DNA of 64,000 nucleotides from Thiohalomonas sp041685045 (GTDB lineage: Bacteria > Pseudomonadota > Gammaproteobacteria > Thiohalomonadales > Thiohalomonadaceae). Below, in pieces: positions 8,622-17,235 of this stretch; within the stretch, counting starts at the first letter, position 1, and every line of letters begins with the position of its first letter. The notes beneath the pieces were generated by a model. It made no database searches, was not told the origin of the DNA, and worked only from the letters and a program-made list of their open reading frames with translations. The position numbers and the translations under genes are program-made. The stretch spans positions 1-64,000 of the forward strand of contig JAWLGP010000003.1 of assembly GCA_041685045.1 (NCBI GenBank). Direction: 5' to 3'.

Positions 8622-10970
8622 ATGTTCAAGAAACATCCCCGCTTCGGCTCGGAAAGGACCGTGGTTTTGTATCCAATTTTCAAGAAGACCGCCATCGCAC
8701 TCTTTCTTTCCGCCGCCTCCGCAACCCTGAGTGGCCAGGTTTTCGCGGGTCCGTACGTCTCGCCCTCCAGCGCCAGCGGCGAAGTGTCCATCGATGCCGC
8801 CGATTTCGACGCCAGCACAGCGAAATCCGGCCATCAGTGGCGCTTGGCGTATCCTTCCGGCTACACCGGCACGGCCGCCGTGGAAGCGTACCCGAACGAT
8901 GGCACCCTAGTCTCCGATGCCTATGCGGCGAACAGCCCGCGACTCGATTACCAAATCGATTTCGAACAACCCGGCACCTACTATGTCTGGGTCTACGGCA
9001 TCGGTGCATCCGGGCATGACGACTCCGTGCACGTCGGCGTGGACGGAACGGAGGTCGCGTCGGCTGCCGCCATCGACCGCTTTGGGTCGATAATCGGCTG
9101 GTCCAACAAAACCATGAGTCACTCCATTGCGGCAATCACCGTCCCGACCGCTGGGGTGCACACACTTAACCTATGGATGCGCGAGGACGGTTTCATAGCG
9201 GACAAGATCGTCATAACCCGCGACGGCGCATTCACGCCCTCGGGTGAGGGGCCGGCGCTCAGCACGCGGAGCCCGGGCCCGGAGACCACCGATCCGACTG
9301 CCCTCATTCCCGACGCCAACGGTATGGTCTCCATCGACGTGGCCGATTATGACACGCTACAGGCCGGCAACAACCACGGCTGGGTCTTGGTGAGTCAGCC
9401 CGAGGCTTCCGGCAAGGGCGCCCTCGAGGCCCTTCCCAACACTGGTGCGCGCATCGACAGCGGATACGCTACGAGCAGTCCGCGAGCCGACTACGCGGTC
9501 TATTTTCGGGATGCGGGTACTTATTACGTGTGGATCCGCGGGCTCGGCCGCTCCGGTGAGGACGACTCGGTGCATGTCGGGATCGACGGCCAGGAGCTGT
9601 CTTCGGCCGCCGCCATTGATCGCTTCAATGCGTCGTTTGGTTGGTCGAACAAGACAATGGGGGGCAATTATGCCACCGTCGACGTCGCCACACCGGGCGT
9701 ACACATGTTAAACCTCTGGATGCGTGAGGACGGTTTCATTGCGGACAAGATCGTCATCACTCGCGACGGCGCATTCACTCCTTCGGGTGAGGGGCCTGCG
9801 CTGAGTACTCGGAGCCCGGGCCCGGTGACCACCACTCCGACCGCACTCGTTGCCGACGTGAACGGCATGGTTTCCATCGATGTCGCCGACTACGATACGC
9901 GACAGGCCGCCAACAACCACGAGTGGGTCACAGTGAGTCAGGCCGGGGCTTCAGGCAAGGGCGCCCTCGAGGCCCTTCCCAACACTGGTGCGCGCATCGA
10001 CAGCGGATACGCCGCGAGTAGTCCGCAAGCCGACTACGCGGTCTATTTTCGGGATGCGGGTACTTATTACGTGTGGGTCCGCGGACTCGGCCTTTCCGGT
10101 GAGGACGACTCGGTGCATGTCGGGCTCGATGGCCAGGAGCTGTCTTCGGCCTCCGCCATTGATCGCTTCAATGCTTCGTTCGGTTGGTCGAACAAGACAA
10201 TGGGGGGCAATTTAGCTACCGTCGACGTCGCCACACCGGGCGTACACACGGTAAACCTCTGGATGCGTGAGGACGGCTTCATGGTCGACAAGATCGTCCT
10301 CGTGCCCAGTGTGTCCTACGTGCCGACCGGAGAAGGCCCGGCACCCAGCCCACGAACCACTCAGGGCGACATCGGCGGCGACCCGGGTGACGGTGGCAGC
10401 GAACCTGTCGACACCCAGCCATGGGCCAACCCGGACAGCACTACGACCCCGGAAGCCACTCCGGTATTGATCGACGTGCTGGCGAACGATTCGGGACTCG
10501 ACAATACACCCGTCATAGTCTCCGTGTCGGGACCGCCCTCCAACGGCTTGGCGCAGGTGCAGTCGGACAACCGCGTTCTCTACGCGCCGCAGACCGGTTA
10601 CTACGGCAGCGACAGTTTCACCTACAGCGTCACCGATGCCGACGGTGATCGCGCGATGAGCAGCGTCACTATACATGTGGAGTGCGTCGGCTGCCTCGAT
10701 GGCCAGTGGCTGACCGTTTCCTGGTCGCCGAATCAGGAGTCGGTCCTCGGCTATCGGGTGTACACCGGATCCGGCGCAACGTCCGTGACGACGGAGTTGT
10801 CGGACCTGTCAGTTGCGTCCGGTTCGGTCGATCCCACTGCCCCTTCGGTGCGCTACAACGTTGCCGAGGACCTGGAATTGCGGGCCGGCAGCACGGCGTG
10901 CTTCAAGGTCACTGCCTACAACGATGTCGGCACTTCAGCCCCCTCCCAGTCCGCCTGCGTGAACCTGTAG
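8622..10970 (+). CDS. Large secreted protein with three tandem carbohydrate-binding-like domains, an Ig-like domain and an FN3-like end
   Basis: This is a 782-residue exported protein. GAGAGG eight bases upstream supports the ATG at 8622. The first 40 residues contain a basic stretch and a hydrophobic run ending VFA, fitting a rather long signal peptide. Three 181-residue repeats follow, each with VSIDxADxD, a YAxxSPxxDY strand, GTYYVWVxG, DDSVHVGxDG and LWMREDGFxxDKIV. This is a beta-sandwich pattern resembling the CBM-like domains at the ends of some glycosidases. Next comes a cadherin/VCBS-like domain (IDVLANDSG, YGSDSFTYSV), then a fibronectin-III-like end. There is no catalytic motif, PEP-CTERM tail or cell-wall anchor. 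A matrix protein or adhesin binding the locus's own polysaccharide is the natural inference. It is transcribed against most of the locus. Confidence 0.75.
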   Translation: MFKKHPRFGSERTVVLYPIFKKTAIALFLSAASATLSGQVFAGPYVSPSSASGEVSIDAADFDASTAKSGHQWRLAYPSGYTGTAAVEAYPNDGTLVSDAYAANSPRLDYQIDFEQPGTYYVWVYGIGASGHDDSVHVGVDGTEVASAAAIDRFGSIIGWSNKTMSHSIAAITVPTAGVHTLNLWMREDGFIADKIVITRDGAFTPSGEGPALSTRSPGPETTDPTALIPDANGMVSIDVADYDTLQAGNNHGWVLVSQPEASGKGALEALPNTGARIDSGYATSSPRADYAVYFRDAGTYYVWIRGLGRSGEDDSVHVGIDGQELSSAAAIDRFNASFGWSNKTMGGNYATVDVATPGVHMLNLWMREDGFIADKIVITRDGAFTPSGEGPALSTRSPGPVTTTPTALVADVNGMVSIDVADYDTRQAANNHEWVTVSQAGASGKGALEALPNTGARIDSGYAASSPQADYAVYFRDAGTYYVWVRGLGLSGEDDSVHVGLDGQELSSASAIDRFNASFGWSNKTMGGNLATVDVATPGVHTVNLWMREDGFMVDKIVLVPSVSYVPTGEGPAPSPRTTQGDIGGDPGDGGSEPVDTQPWANPDSTTTPEATPVLIDVLANDSGLDNTPVIVSVSGPPSNGLAQVQSDNRVLYAPQTGYYGSDSFTYSVTDADGDRAMSSVTIHVECVGCLDGQWLTVSWSPNQESVLGYRVYTGSGATSVTTELSDLSVASGSVDPTAPSVRYNVAEDLELRAGSTACFKVTAYNDVGTSAPSQSACVNL
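8784..10350 (+). repeat. 543-bp intragenic tandem repeat, about 2.9 units
   Basis: Units begin at about 8784, 9327 and 9870, a period of exactly 543 bp (181 codons). Units 2 and 3 share long nearly identical stretches, for example around 9412-9480 and 9955-10023. The first unit is more diverged except at its 3' end (9183-9260 compared with 9726-9803). This points to recent duplication or gene conversion between the last two units. Confidence 0.9.
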
Positions 10971-10979
10971 CGGTGTATC

Positions 10980-11009
10980 CGGCGACCGGCTCGCTCGGGC
11001 CGGTCGCCG
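10980..11009. terminator. Hairpin between convergent genes, no T-run
   Basis: CGGCGACCGGC at 10980-10990 pairs perfectly with GCCGGTCGCCG at 10999-11009 around an 8-base loop. It lies between two convergent genes, where a bidirectional terminator would be expected. Neither side has a T-run, so intrinsic termination is uncertain. Confidence 0.45.
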
Positions 11010-11016
11010 CGCCAAG

Positions 11017-12024
11017 TTAGAACCGCGTGGTCGCCCGCTGCTTGAAGGCAGCGACGACCCGTGCCAGCGACTCGGTCCAGTTCAGCCGGTCAAAAAAGTG
11101 CAGGAAGTCACGAAAGAACCACCACATTCGCACAAGCCAGCCAGGATCCCAGTCCGCCTCGGCACTGTCGGTCCGGTATCCCAGGGACGCGAGCATCTTT
11201 CCCCCAATCCGATCCAGCCGAACCCGTGTCTTCTGGTCGAAGTAGTCGTGCCAGGTTCGACGACTACGGACGATATAGGGCGCCTCCGTACCGGTGAAGT
11301 TGCGCACACGGCTTGGCGCTACCACCTCATTGACGAACGGCTCGCCGACGAACTCGCACACCTTTTCCATCCAGTACCGGGGCTCGACGATAAAGTCCTC
11401 GTAGTGGAACTCGAGGTACTGCCCCGGCAGCAGCGCCCCCTGTCGGCGCGCCTCGCGCACCACGTTCTTCCAGCGATACATGGTCAGTTCGGGGGTAAAA
11501 CGCCAGCGCCGGTGAAACGACGCGGCACAGGCGCGCCCGTCTCGGATGATGTGTATGAAGCGCGCATTCGGGAACAACTCTGCTAATCGGACCATATGCA
11601 GCGCGTGCATCGGCGTCTTTTCACACCAGCGCCGCTTGCCCTTCTCCTGTGCGTATTGCGCGAATATCCGGTCGACGATATGAACCAGCGACCTCGGCAC
11701 GGATTGCCAGTCGGCCGGCAGCGCCGGTCGGCGTCCCCGATAGACATAACGGAAGGCGGGTATGTCCCGAATGTCGTTCCAAAGCCGGAGGAAGTTTTCG
11801 TCCCGATCGAGATCGCCATACTTTTGGACAGAGGCGAAAAAGTAGGGCAACAGCCGTGTCTCATACGGAAAGCCGAACAGATTTGGATGGCTGTCCAGGC
11901 AGTCAAGCAACATCGTGGTGCCGGAGCCGTTCATGCCGACGACGAAAATCGGCTCGGCAAGACCGCCATTTCGCTCGCCGGTCGACCGTTCCAGCCTTCG
12001 AGTGGTTGTACATTCCAGTGACAT
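11017..12024 (-). CDS. PAPS-dependent sulfotransferase family protein
   Basis: This 335-residue protein has the 5'-phosphosulfate loop VVGMNGSGTT near residues 28-37 and the 3'-phosphate site HIIRDGRACAASF at about 158-170, the two binding motifs of PAPS-dependent sulfotransferases (Sulfotransfer_3 type). ETRLLPYFF and KTPMHALHM are also family features. There is no signal peptide, so it is cytoplasmic. Its likely role is to sulfate a sugar of the exopolysaccharide, but sulfation of a lipid or peptide cannot be excluded. AAGGAAG before the ATG at 12024 supports this start over the one at 12039. It is the last gene of a group of two glycosyltransferases and itself. Confidence 0.82.
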   Translation of the reverse strand: MSLECTTTRRLERSTGERNGGLAEPIFVVGMNGSGTTMLLDCLDSHPNLFGFPYETRLLPYFFASVQKYGDLDRDENFLRLWNDIRDIPAFRYVYRGRRPALPADWQSVPRSLVHIVDRIFAQYAQEKGKRRWCEKTPMHALHMVRLAELFPNARFIHIIRDGRACAASFHRRWRFTPELTMYRWKNVVREARRQGALLPGQYLEFHYEDFIVEPRYWMEKVCEFVGEPFVNEVVAPSRVRNFTGTEAPYIVRSRRTWHDYFDQKTRVRLDRIGGKMLASLGYRTDSAEADWDPGWLVRMWWFFRDFLHFFDRLNWTESLARVVAAFKQRATTRF

Positions 12025-12050
12025 GCCGCTTCCTTGCATCGTTGGCCGTT

Positions 12051-13208
12051 TCAGGTTGCCATTGCCACAGCGTTCGGTGCATCCGCCCGAACGAGGAGTT
12101 CCTCATACTGCTTAAGCATTCGTTCGAAGCTAAACCGCTCCAGAACAATCTGCCGGCCCGCCTCCCCCATGCGCCTTCGCTCGTCGGGGTTGTCGAGCAG
12201 ATATCTGAGGCGTGCTGCCAGCTCACTTGCCTGCCCCACCGAATAGAGTAGCCCGTTCAAGTTTTCCTCGACCATCTCAGTGGCCCCGCCGATATCTGAG
12301 AGCACAACCGGCAATGACATCGCCATTGCCTCCAGCGCAGCATTAGAAAACGTCTCGACGGACACCGAGGTCAGGACGAAAATGTCCATCGCATACAGCG
12401 CGCCGCGCACGTCGTGGCACTCGCCCAGGAAACAGACATCGTCCGACAATCCGAGCTGTGCTACCCGCTCGGTCAACGGACCATGCTCAGGCCCGTTACC
12501 GACGATCAACAGCTTGAAGCGCCGCCCCTCACGCCGAAGCGCGTCACACGCATCGAGCAGGTTCGGATAACCTTTCTTCTCAAGCAGCTGTCCTACCATC
12601 CCGATCACCGGCACGGCCCCGTCCCCGATCAGCTGCCCACGCAACGAGCCATATTCCTTGGGCAAGGCAGCACGATCGAATCGATCCGTGTCCACGCCGT
12701 TGTAAATGTGGCCGCAACGTTTGCTGTCGAGACCAAACTGCTCGGCCCACAGCTGCTGCTGTAGGCGACACCCGAACACCAACTGGTCGGCCCGCCTCAG
12801 CAGGTTGCCATACACTATCTGCTTGAGCCGTGTACCAGGCAGCTTGGTTGTGTTCATCAGCGTGGTACAACGCCCGCCAAGGCGTGCAGCAGCGATGTGG
12901 CCGTAGAGCATCGGATAGTCGTTGATGCAATAGAGATCACGCACCAGATACTTCGTGCAGTAGCGAACCAGGCGGCCGGCGACTGCCAAGTCCAGACGGC
13001 GCCGTCGCTTCAGCCAAATGACGCCAACATTACAGTCCACGCTGTCCGCTAGCGTGTGCGGTGGGTTCAGGTACGCAATGTGGACCGCCCAGCCCTTGCG
13101 GCTGAGAGCATTCGCCACGGCCACCGTCTTTTTCTCGGAACCGCCGATAGTTAGCGAGTTCAGCAGAAATAGGACCGGTTGGCGGACGGGACGAGCAGAG
13201 TTGGGCAT
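12051..13208 (-). CDS. Glycosyltransferase family 4 protein
   Basis: This 385-residue GT-B fold glycosyltransferase has an N-terminal acceptor domain beginning VLFLLNSLTIGGSEKKTV, where the GGSE/GGAE-like glycine motif is typical. The C-terminal GT1/GT4 domain has IGMVGQLLEKKG and the E-x7-E nucleotide-sugar motif in VETFSNAALEAMAMSLP, followed by VVLSDIGGATEMV. It is predicted to act on the cytoplasmic face of the inner membrane, adding one sugar to the lipid-linked repeat unit. AAGGA upstream supports the ATG at 13208; an in-frame TTG at 13241 would overlap the upstream gene. The sugar specificity is not readable. Confidence 0.85.
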   Translation of the reverse strand: MPNSARPVRQPVLFLLNSLTIGGSEKKTVAVANALSRKGWAVHIAYLNPPHTLADSVDCNVGVIWLKRRRRLDLAVAGRLVRYCTKYLVRDLYCINDYPMLYGHIAAARLGGRCTTLMNTTKLPGTRLKQIVYGNLLRRADQLVFGCRLQQQLWAEQFGLDSKRCGHIYNGVDTDRFDRAALPKEYGSLRGQLIGDGAVPVIGMVGQLLEKKGYPNLLDACDALRREGRRFKLLIVGNGPEHGPLTERVAQLGLSDDVCFLGECHDVRGALYAMDIFVLTSVSVETFSNAALEAMAMSLPVVLSDIGGATEMVEENLNGLLYSVGQASELAARLRYLLDNPDERRRMGEAGRQIVLERFSFERMLKQYEELLVRADAPNAVAMAT

Positions 13209-13237
13209 GGAGTCGATTCCTTTCGCAAACAACCCGG

Positions 13238-14386
13238 TCAAACCGGGCGAGCTTGCTGAAGCCGCCCCTTTCGCTGAAGGATTTCCCTATAGAGTGTCAG
13301 GTGTTGCTCCGCGAGCACCTCTGTCGAGAATGTGGCTTTGATCCTTTCGTGGGCCGAACGCCCCAGCCGGCAGCGTAGCGGAAAGTCGGCAATCAACCGC
13401 CGGATGGCCTCGGCCAAGGGCGCAGGCCGACCGGTTTCTACCAGTACACCATCGACACCGTCCCGCACGGTGTCGGGAACACCCCCGACTTTGGTCGCAA
13501 CGACCGGCAGACCCCGTGCCATCGCCTCGAGAACCGCTACCGGCTGTCCCTCTTCGACCGATGAGAGCACGAAGATGTCCTGCTGGGACAACCACTCACC
13601 AATCTGCCCCTGGAGCCCGCAGAAGCGGACTCGATCCGCGATACCGATCGCGGATGCCTTCTGCTCCATCTCGACACGCAAGGGACCGTCTCCGGCGATG
13701 CTCAGCACCGCATCGATTCCGTCCCTTTTCAGAATACCCACCGCCTCCAGCAGCGTCCGGTAGTCCTTCTGCCACACGAAGCGGCCCACGGCACAAAGTC
13801 TCACCGGTGACCGTTGTTGCAGATTCAGCGCGGGGGCAAGCCGGGTCCCATTGAAAACCCTGCCGATCTTCCCCGGCGCCAGCTTGGCCCGCTCGCGCAT
13901 GACTCTTGCCACATTCGACGAGACGGCCAGCCGCCGATCAGCCGCCCGGTTGACTGTCATCCGCTCGACCAAATAGTGCATCGGTCGTTTCCACGGGCTG
14001 GTGCCATGGTCTGTGGTGACGACGACCGGTGTTCCAGCCAGCCGCGCAGCCAGTGTGCCGAAAAAGCTTGGCCAGAACATGTGGCAATGGACCACGTCGA
14101 TCTGCCGGGCCCGGAACCACCCTGCCAGTCTCAAAATATGCAGAGGTGCGAAGCGAATGCGGACCATCATCGACACGGTCTCGACGCTTCGGTCGAGCTC
14201 CGGCCACAAGCCGGTTCCGGGACCTTGATCGCGCAGGATGGCAGCATAGCGTTCGACGCCGTCAAGGGCATTGAGGATTTCGACGAACTGCCGCTCGGCA
14301 CCGCCGAAACGGAGCGCGTCTATCACGTGACAGACGCGAAGCGGTTTACCCCTGTCCGATGCGGGGGCTGCGATGGCTCCATTCAT
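13238..14386 (-). CDS. Glycosyltransferase family 4 protein
   Basis: This 382-residue GT-B glycosyltransferase has an N-terminal VCHVIDALRFGGAERQFVEI with the family GGAE motif. C-terminal features are LCAVGRFVWQKDYRTLLEA and the E-x7-E block SSVEEGQPVAVLEAMARGLP, followed by VVATKVGGVPDTVRDGVDG. The closest general type is the EpsF/ExpE-like exopolysaccharide transferases. The ATG at 14386 has an AAGGAG, though at a long 12-base distance; the frame is open to a GTG at 14470 that lacks any ribosome binding site, so the start is uncertain. It lies 29 bp upstream of the next glycosyltransferase and is probably co-transcribed with it. Confidence 0.83.
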   Translation of the reverse strand: MNGAIAAPASDRGKPLRVCHVIDALRFGGAERQFVEILNALDGVERYAAILRDQGPGTGLWPELDRSVETVSMMVRIRFAPLHILRLAGWFRARQIDVVHCHMFWPSFFGTLAARLAGTPVVVTTDHGTSPWKRPMHYLVERMTVNRAADRRLAVSSNVARVMRERAKLAPGKIGRVFNGTRLAPALNLQQRSPVRLCAVGRFVWQKDYRTLLEAVGILKRDGIDAVLSIAGDGPLRVEMEQKASAIGIADRVRFCGLQGQIGEWLSQQDIFVLSSVEEGQPVAVLEAMARGLPVVATKVGGVPDTVRDGVDGVLVETGRPAPLAEAIRRLIADFPLRCRLGRSAHERIKATFSTEVLAEQHLTLYREILQRKGRLQQARPV

Positions 14387-14503
14387 GAAGAAAACGCGCT
14401 CCTTGGCTGAACGTTGCAGTCGTTCCTGGAAGACACCGGCACTTCCCTGCACTGCATCCGCGTTATTCACTTAATCTAGTGCACAATTCGCTTGCTTCAA
14501 CCG

Positions 14504-14546
14504 AAAAAAAAGCACGGGTACTGCGGCTGCGCCGCAGAACCCGTGC
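14504..14546 (-). terminator. Rho-independent terminator after the pectate-lyase-like gene
   Basis: GCACGGGT and ACCCGTGC (14512-14519 and 14539-14546) form the outer stem and CTGCGGC with GCCGCAG the inner stem. On the minus strand eight T residues follow immediately (14504-14511). This is a textbook intrinsic terminator 15 bp past the lyase stop codon. It separates the lyase transcript from the glycosyltransferase group downstream. Confidence 0.9.
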
Positions 14547-14561
14547 CGGATTTGGCTTACC

Positions 14562-15878
14562 TCAACTTTCGTTGGTAACGCTGATCTTCACGCCTTGCGG
14601 TGCCTTTGGCACCGTCTTGGTCGGAGTACTGCCTTCGACCTCGGCCGCATAGGAATGCAGCCACTCTTCGAGGTTGGTGTAGCCGTCGTTGTCGTTATCC
14701 CCGTTCGGGCTGGAAGGCAGAGTCAACGTCCGGCGATTCACCCCCAGCGACGGCCAGCCACCGACATCGGATGGGCTGTTGATGATGGTACCGGTACCGT
14801 TTCTCACGTCCTTCACGATACGCGCATCTACCGAGTCGCGGTCGGCCGGACGGGCGCCGACATTCGCCAGCACATTGTCGACCACCTCGCTTTTCGGCTT
14901 GGCCTTCAATCCAGTCGGCCAAATCGGTGGCGACGAAACGTTGTAGCTGGAAGTCGAAATGCAGGAACTTGTCTCGCAATAGTTATCCGCATGGTACACC
15001 TTTGCGCCCGACGCCAAGTCGGACTTGATCTGAATGGACGACGAAAGCTTCGTATCGACCCCCGGAATGAAGGCGTTGCCAACGATGCTGTATTTCGTCG
15101 CGCTGCTTCCCAGCATCATCTCCACCGCCTTCCAGCGCCGGTTGTAAACGACATTGTTGACGTAGGCCACGCCGTCACCCTGGCCCAGGAAGTTCCTGCT
15201 GTCATTGTGGGCGAACAGGCTGCCAACTATGCTAACGCGATCGGTACCGGACCCAAGGATCATGCCCATGGAGTGCACACCCTCCGGGTGGATGGAGTTA
15301 TAAAGTCCTTCGCTCGAAATGACGTTCCGGAAAGTCACATCGGAAACGCCGTCGTACCAGACCTGGATATTCTCATCGACTGCCCACGACACAGACAGGT
15401 GGTCGAGGACAACGTTATAGGTCCTGCCGCCGTTCGGTGCCGTAACGATTATGCCGTCCCGGTTTCCCGGGGCGGGGCCACTCGAGTCGTCTCCGACACG
15501 AATCCGCAGGTGCTGGACCAAAACGTCATGGGTGTTCTCGATCTTTATGGCGCCGCCGCGAAGGGTGATCCCCGGCGATGGAGCCGTTTGGCCGGCAATT
15601 GTCAGGTAGGGATTGCGGATGGTCAGGTTATCCGACATCCGGATGGTACCCGACACCTCGAACACACAAACCCTCGGGCCGCTCCTACTAACGCAGTCTT
15701 TCAGCGACCCGGCGCCACTGTCATTCAGGTTGGTTACGCGATAAACGGCGCCGCCACGGCCTGCTGGCGTTTCGATTCCGAATCCCGAAACACCGGGTAT
15801 GACGGGAATTGCAGCGACAGCAGTGGTAGTCGCGATACCAAACGCCACGCTGGATAGAGAGAGCAATCGTATATTCAT
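14562..15878 (-). CDS. Secreted pectate-lyase-like protein (polysaccharide lyase family 1 type)
   Basis: This 438-residue protein starts with a signal peptide (hydrophobic run to about residue 22, AVAA end). The mature start GVSGFGIETPAGRGGAVYRVTN and NLNDSGAGSLKDC match the opening of bacterial pectate lyase homologues, and the middle has beta-helix repeats (VLDHLSVSWAVDENIQ, NPYLTIAGQTAPSPG). Near the C-terminus DNDNDGYTNLEEWLHSYA resembles an EF-hand or dockerin-like calcium site. The family cleaves uronic-acid polymers by beta-elimination. In a polymer locus it may trim or release the strain's own acidic polysaccharide, as in other Gram-negative EPS loci, but export to attack plant pectin is also possible. 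A strong terminator follows. Confidence 0.8.
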   Translation of the reverse strand: MNIRLLSLSSVAFGIATTTAVAAIPVIPGVSGFGIETPAGRGGAVYRVTNLNDSGAGSLKDCVSRSGPRVCVFEVSGTIRMSDNLTIRNPYLTIAGQTAPSPGITLRGGAIKIENTHDVLVQHLRIRVGDDSSGPAPGNRDGIIVTAPNGGRTYNVVLDHLSVSWAVDENIQVWYDGVSDVTFRNVISSEGLYNSIHPEGVHSMGMILGSGTDRVSIVGSLFAHNDSRNFLGQGDGVAYVNNVVYNRRWKAVEMMLGSSATKYSIVGNAFIPGVDTKLSSSIQIKSDLASGAKVYHADNYCETSSCISTSSYNVSSPPIWPTGLKAKPKSEVVDNVLANVGARPADRDSVDARIVKDVRNGTGTIINSPSDVGGWPSLGVNRRTLTLPSSPNGDNDNDGYTNLEEWLHSYAAEVEGSTPTKTVPKAPQGVKISVTNES

Positions 15879-16073
15879 AGGGAAAACCTGTCGGATGGCT
15901 CCAAACAGGGCTGAGCTCGCCGAAGAATGCGACCACCAACCCCCTCAACATCTTCGACAGGCATGTTAAGTGCTCTCTGTAGAGGTCTCCTTGATTATCT
16001 TCACAGATAAACCGGACCGGCCACACGCTTGGGCAACGACCATTGAGACCCGAGCCAAAGGTCGAGAAAATCA

Positions 16074-17219
16074 TCACGAATCGATGGTGTTCTCCCGTGC
16101 TTTGGCGGCTTCGGATGCATCATTCGGCGGCAGTTGTGAACCAGTCGGCTGCAGGAGATTCGAATACACTTGGCGCATCAGCGGAACGGCATTGTCCGGC
16201 GAGTACAGCGCATGGTAGTCGGCCCGAGCCTTCTCGGCGAGGCTTGTCCGCAATTCCGCATCTTCGACCAATCGCGCCAGTGCGTCGGTCAGTTGTCCGA
16301 TGTCGCCCGGGGAAATCATCATACCATTGGAGCTATTCAACACGTCCGGAATACCCCCGCTCGGTGTGCTGATGATGGCCGTTCCGGCGTTCATTGCCTC
16401 CAGGATGGCCATCGGCAATCCTTCGTTGTAGGACGGCAGCACGAAGATACCGCATTTTGCGAACAACTGTTCCAGATCGCTCGCGGTAACCCAGCCGACC
16501 ACTAAGACCTTGTCCTGGATACCTAGCCGCTCGATCAATGCTTTTGCTTTGTTGATCATCCCATTTCCGGCCAGATAGAGCATTGGAACAGCCGCTCTTC
16601 CAAGTCGCTCCACTAGGGCCCCATAGGCATGGATCAAGTCGAACGTGCCCTTCCTGGCGCCGATCTCTCCGAGAAACAGCACACCCTGACGCTCGGCACG
16701 AATCGGGAGCTTTCCGAACCGGTCGATGACCCAGTTGGGAATCAACACCACATTGCGGCAGCCGAGGGTCTCGACGAATCGCTGCCAATACGGTGACAAA
16801 ACGACAACACGACTGCACTTTCGGAGCGTCAGTCGCACAATTCCCTTACCCACAACAGGCAACCGTTCGTAGAATTCCCGAAAGCGGGAGCCATGAAGGT
16901 GAAGGATGAAGCGGCGGCGGAAAGCCAGCGTGATAGCGGCGAACAGGGACTTCCGCCAGAAGCTTCCGTTCATGGACGTGTGCGCATGTACGATCAGCGC
17001 CTTGTTGATGATCACATGATATAGCAACACCAGCAATGCCTTGGCCGCCAGGATTGCCCGGGTGCTGACCGGCCCATCAACATGGGAGCAAATGAAGAGG
17101 TAATTGACACCGCGATAGAAGCCGATCGACTCATATGACCGGATTACCGACTGCATACCTCCCTGAGTCGCGGTACCGATGACGACATAGCTTGACTTCG
17201 GTAGATGTTTGAGTGCCAT
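16074..17219 (-). CDS. Glycosyltransferase family 4 protein
   Basis: This 381-residue GT-B enzyme opens with SYVVIGTATQGGMQSVIRSY, where the GGM loop replaces the more common GGAE. The C-terminal domain carries VLFLGEIGARKGTFDLIHAY and the E-x7-E motif in PSYNEGLPMAILEAMNAGTA, then IISTPSGGIPDVL. A short hydrophobic stretch around residues 60-80 (ALLVLLYHVIINKALIV) may give membrane association, as in EpsD/EpsF-like transferases. The ATG at 17219 lies 16 bp past the prpF-like stop codon. GAGAGG is present but about 12 bases away, so the start is fairly but not fully secure. Acceptor and donor are unknown. Confidence 0.85.
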   Translation of the reverse strand: MALKHLPKSSYVVIGTATQGGMQSVIRSYESIGFYRGVNYLFICSHVDGPVSTRAILAAKALLVLLYHVIINKALIVHAHTSMNGSFWRKSLFAAITLAFRRRFILHLHGSRFREFYERLPVVGKGIVRLTLRKCSRVVVLSPYWQRFVETLGCRNVVLIPNWVIDRFGKLPIRAERQGVLFLGEIGARKGTFDLIHAYGALVERLGRAAVPMLYLAGNGMINKAKALIERLGIQDKVLVVGWVTASDLEQLFAKCGIFVLPSYNEGLPMAILEAMNAGTAIISTPSGGIPDVLNSSNGMMISPGDIGQLTDALARLVEDAELRTSLAEKARADYHALYSPDNAVPLMRQVYSNLLQPTGSQLPPNDASEAAKARENTIDS

Positions 17220-17235
17220 GTTCTGTATGCACCTC

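Noticed and set aside
8784..10350. Mobile element inside the secreted protein gene
   Set aside because: The 543-bp units are in frame, begin and end within protein domains and have no terminal repeats; internal duplication explains them.
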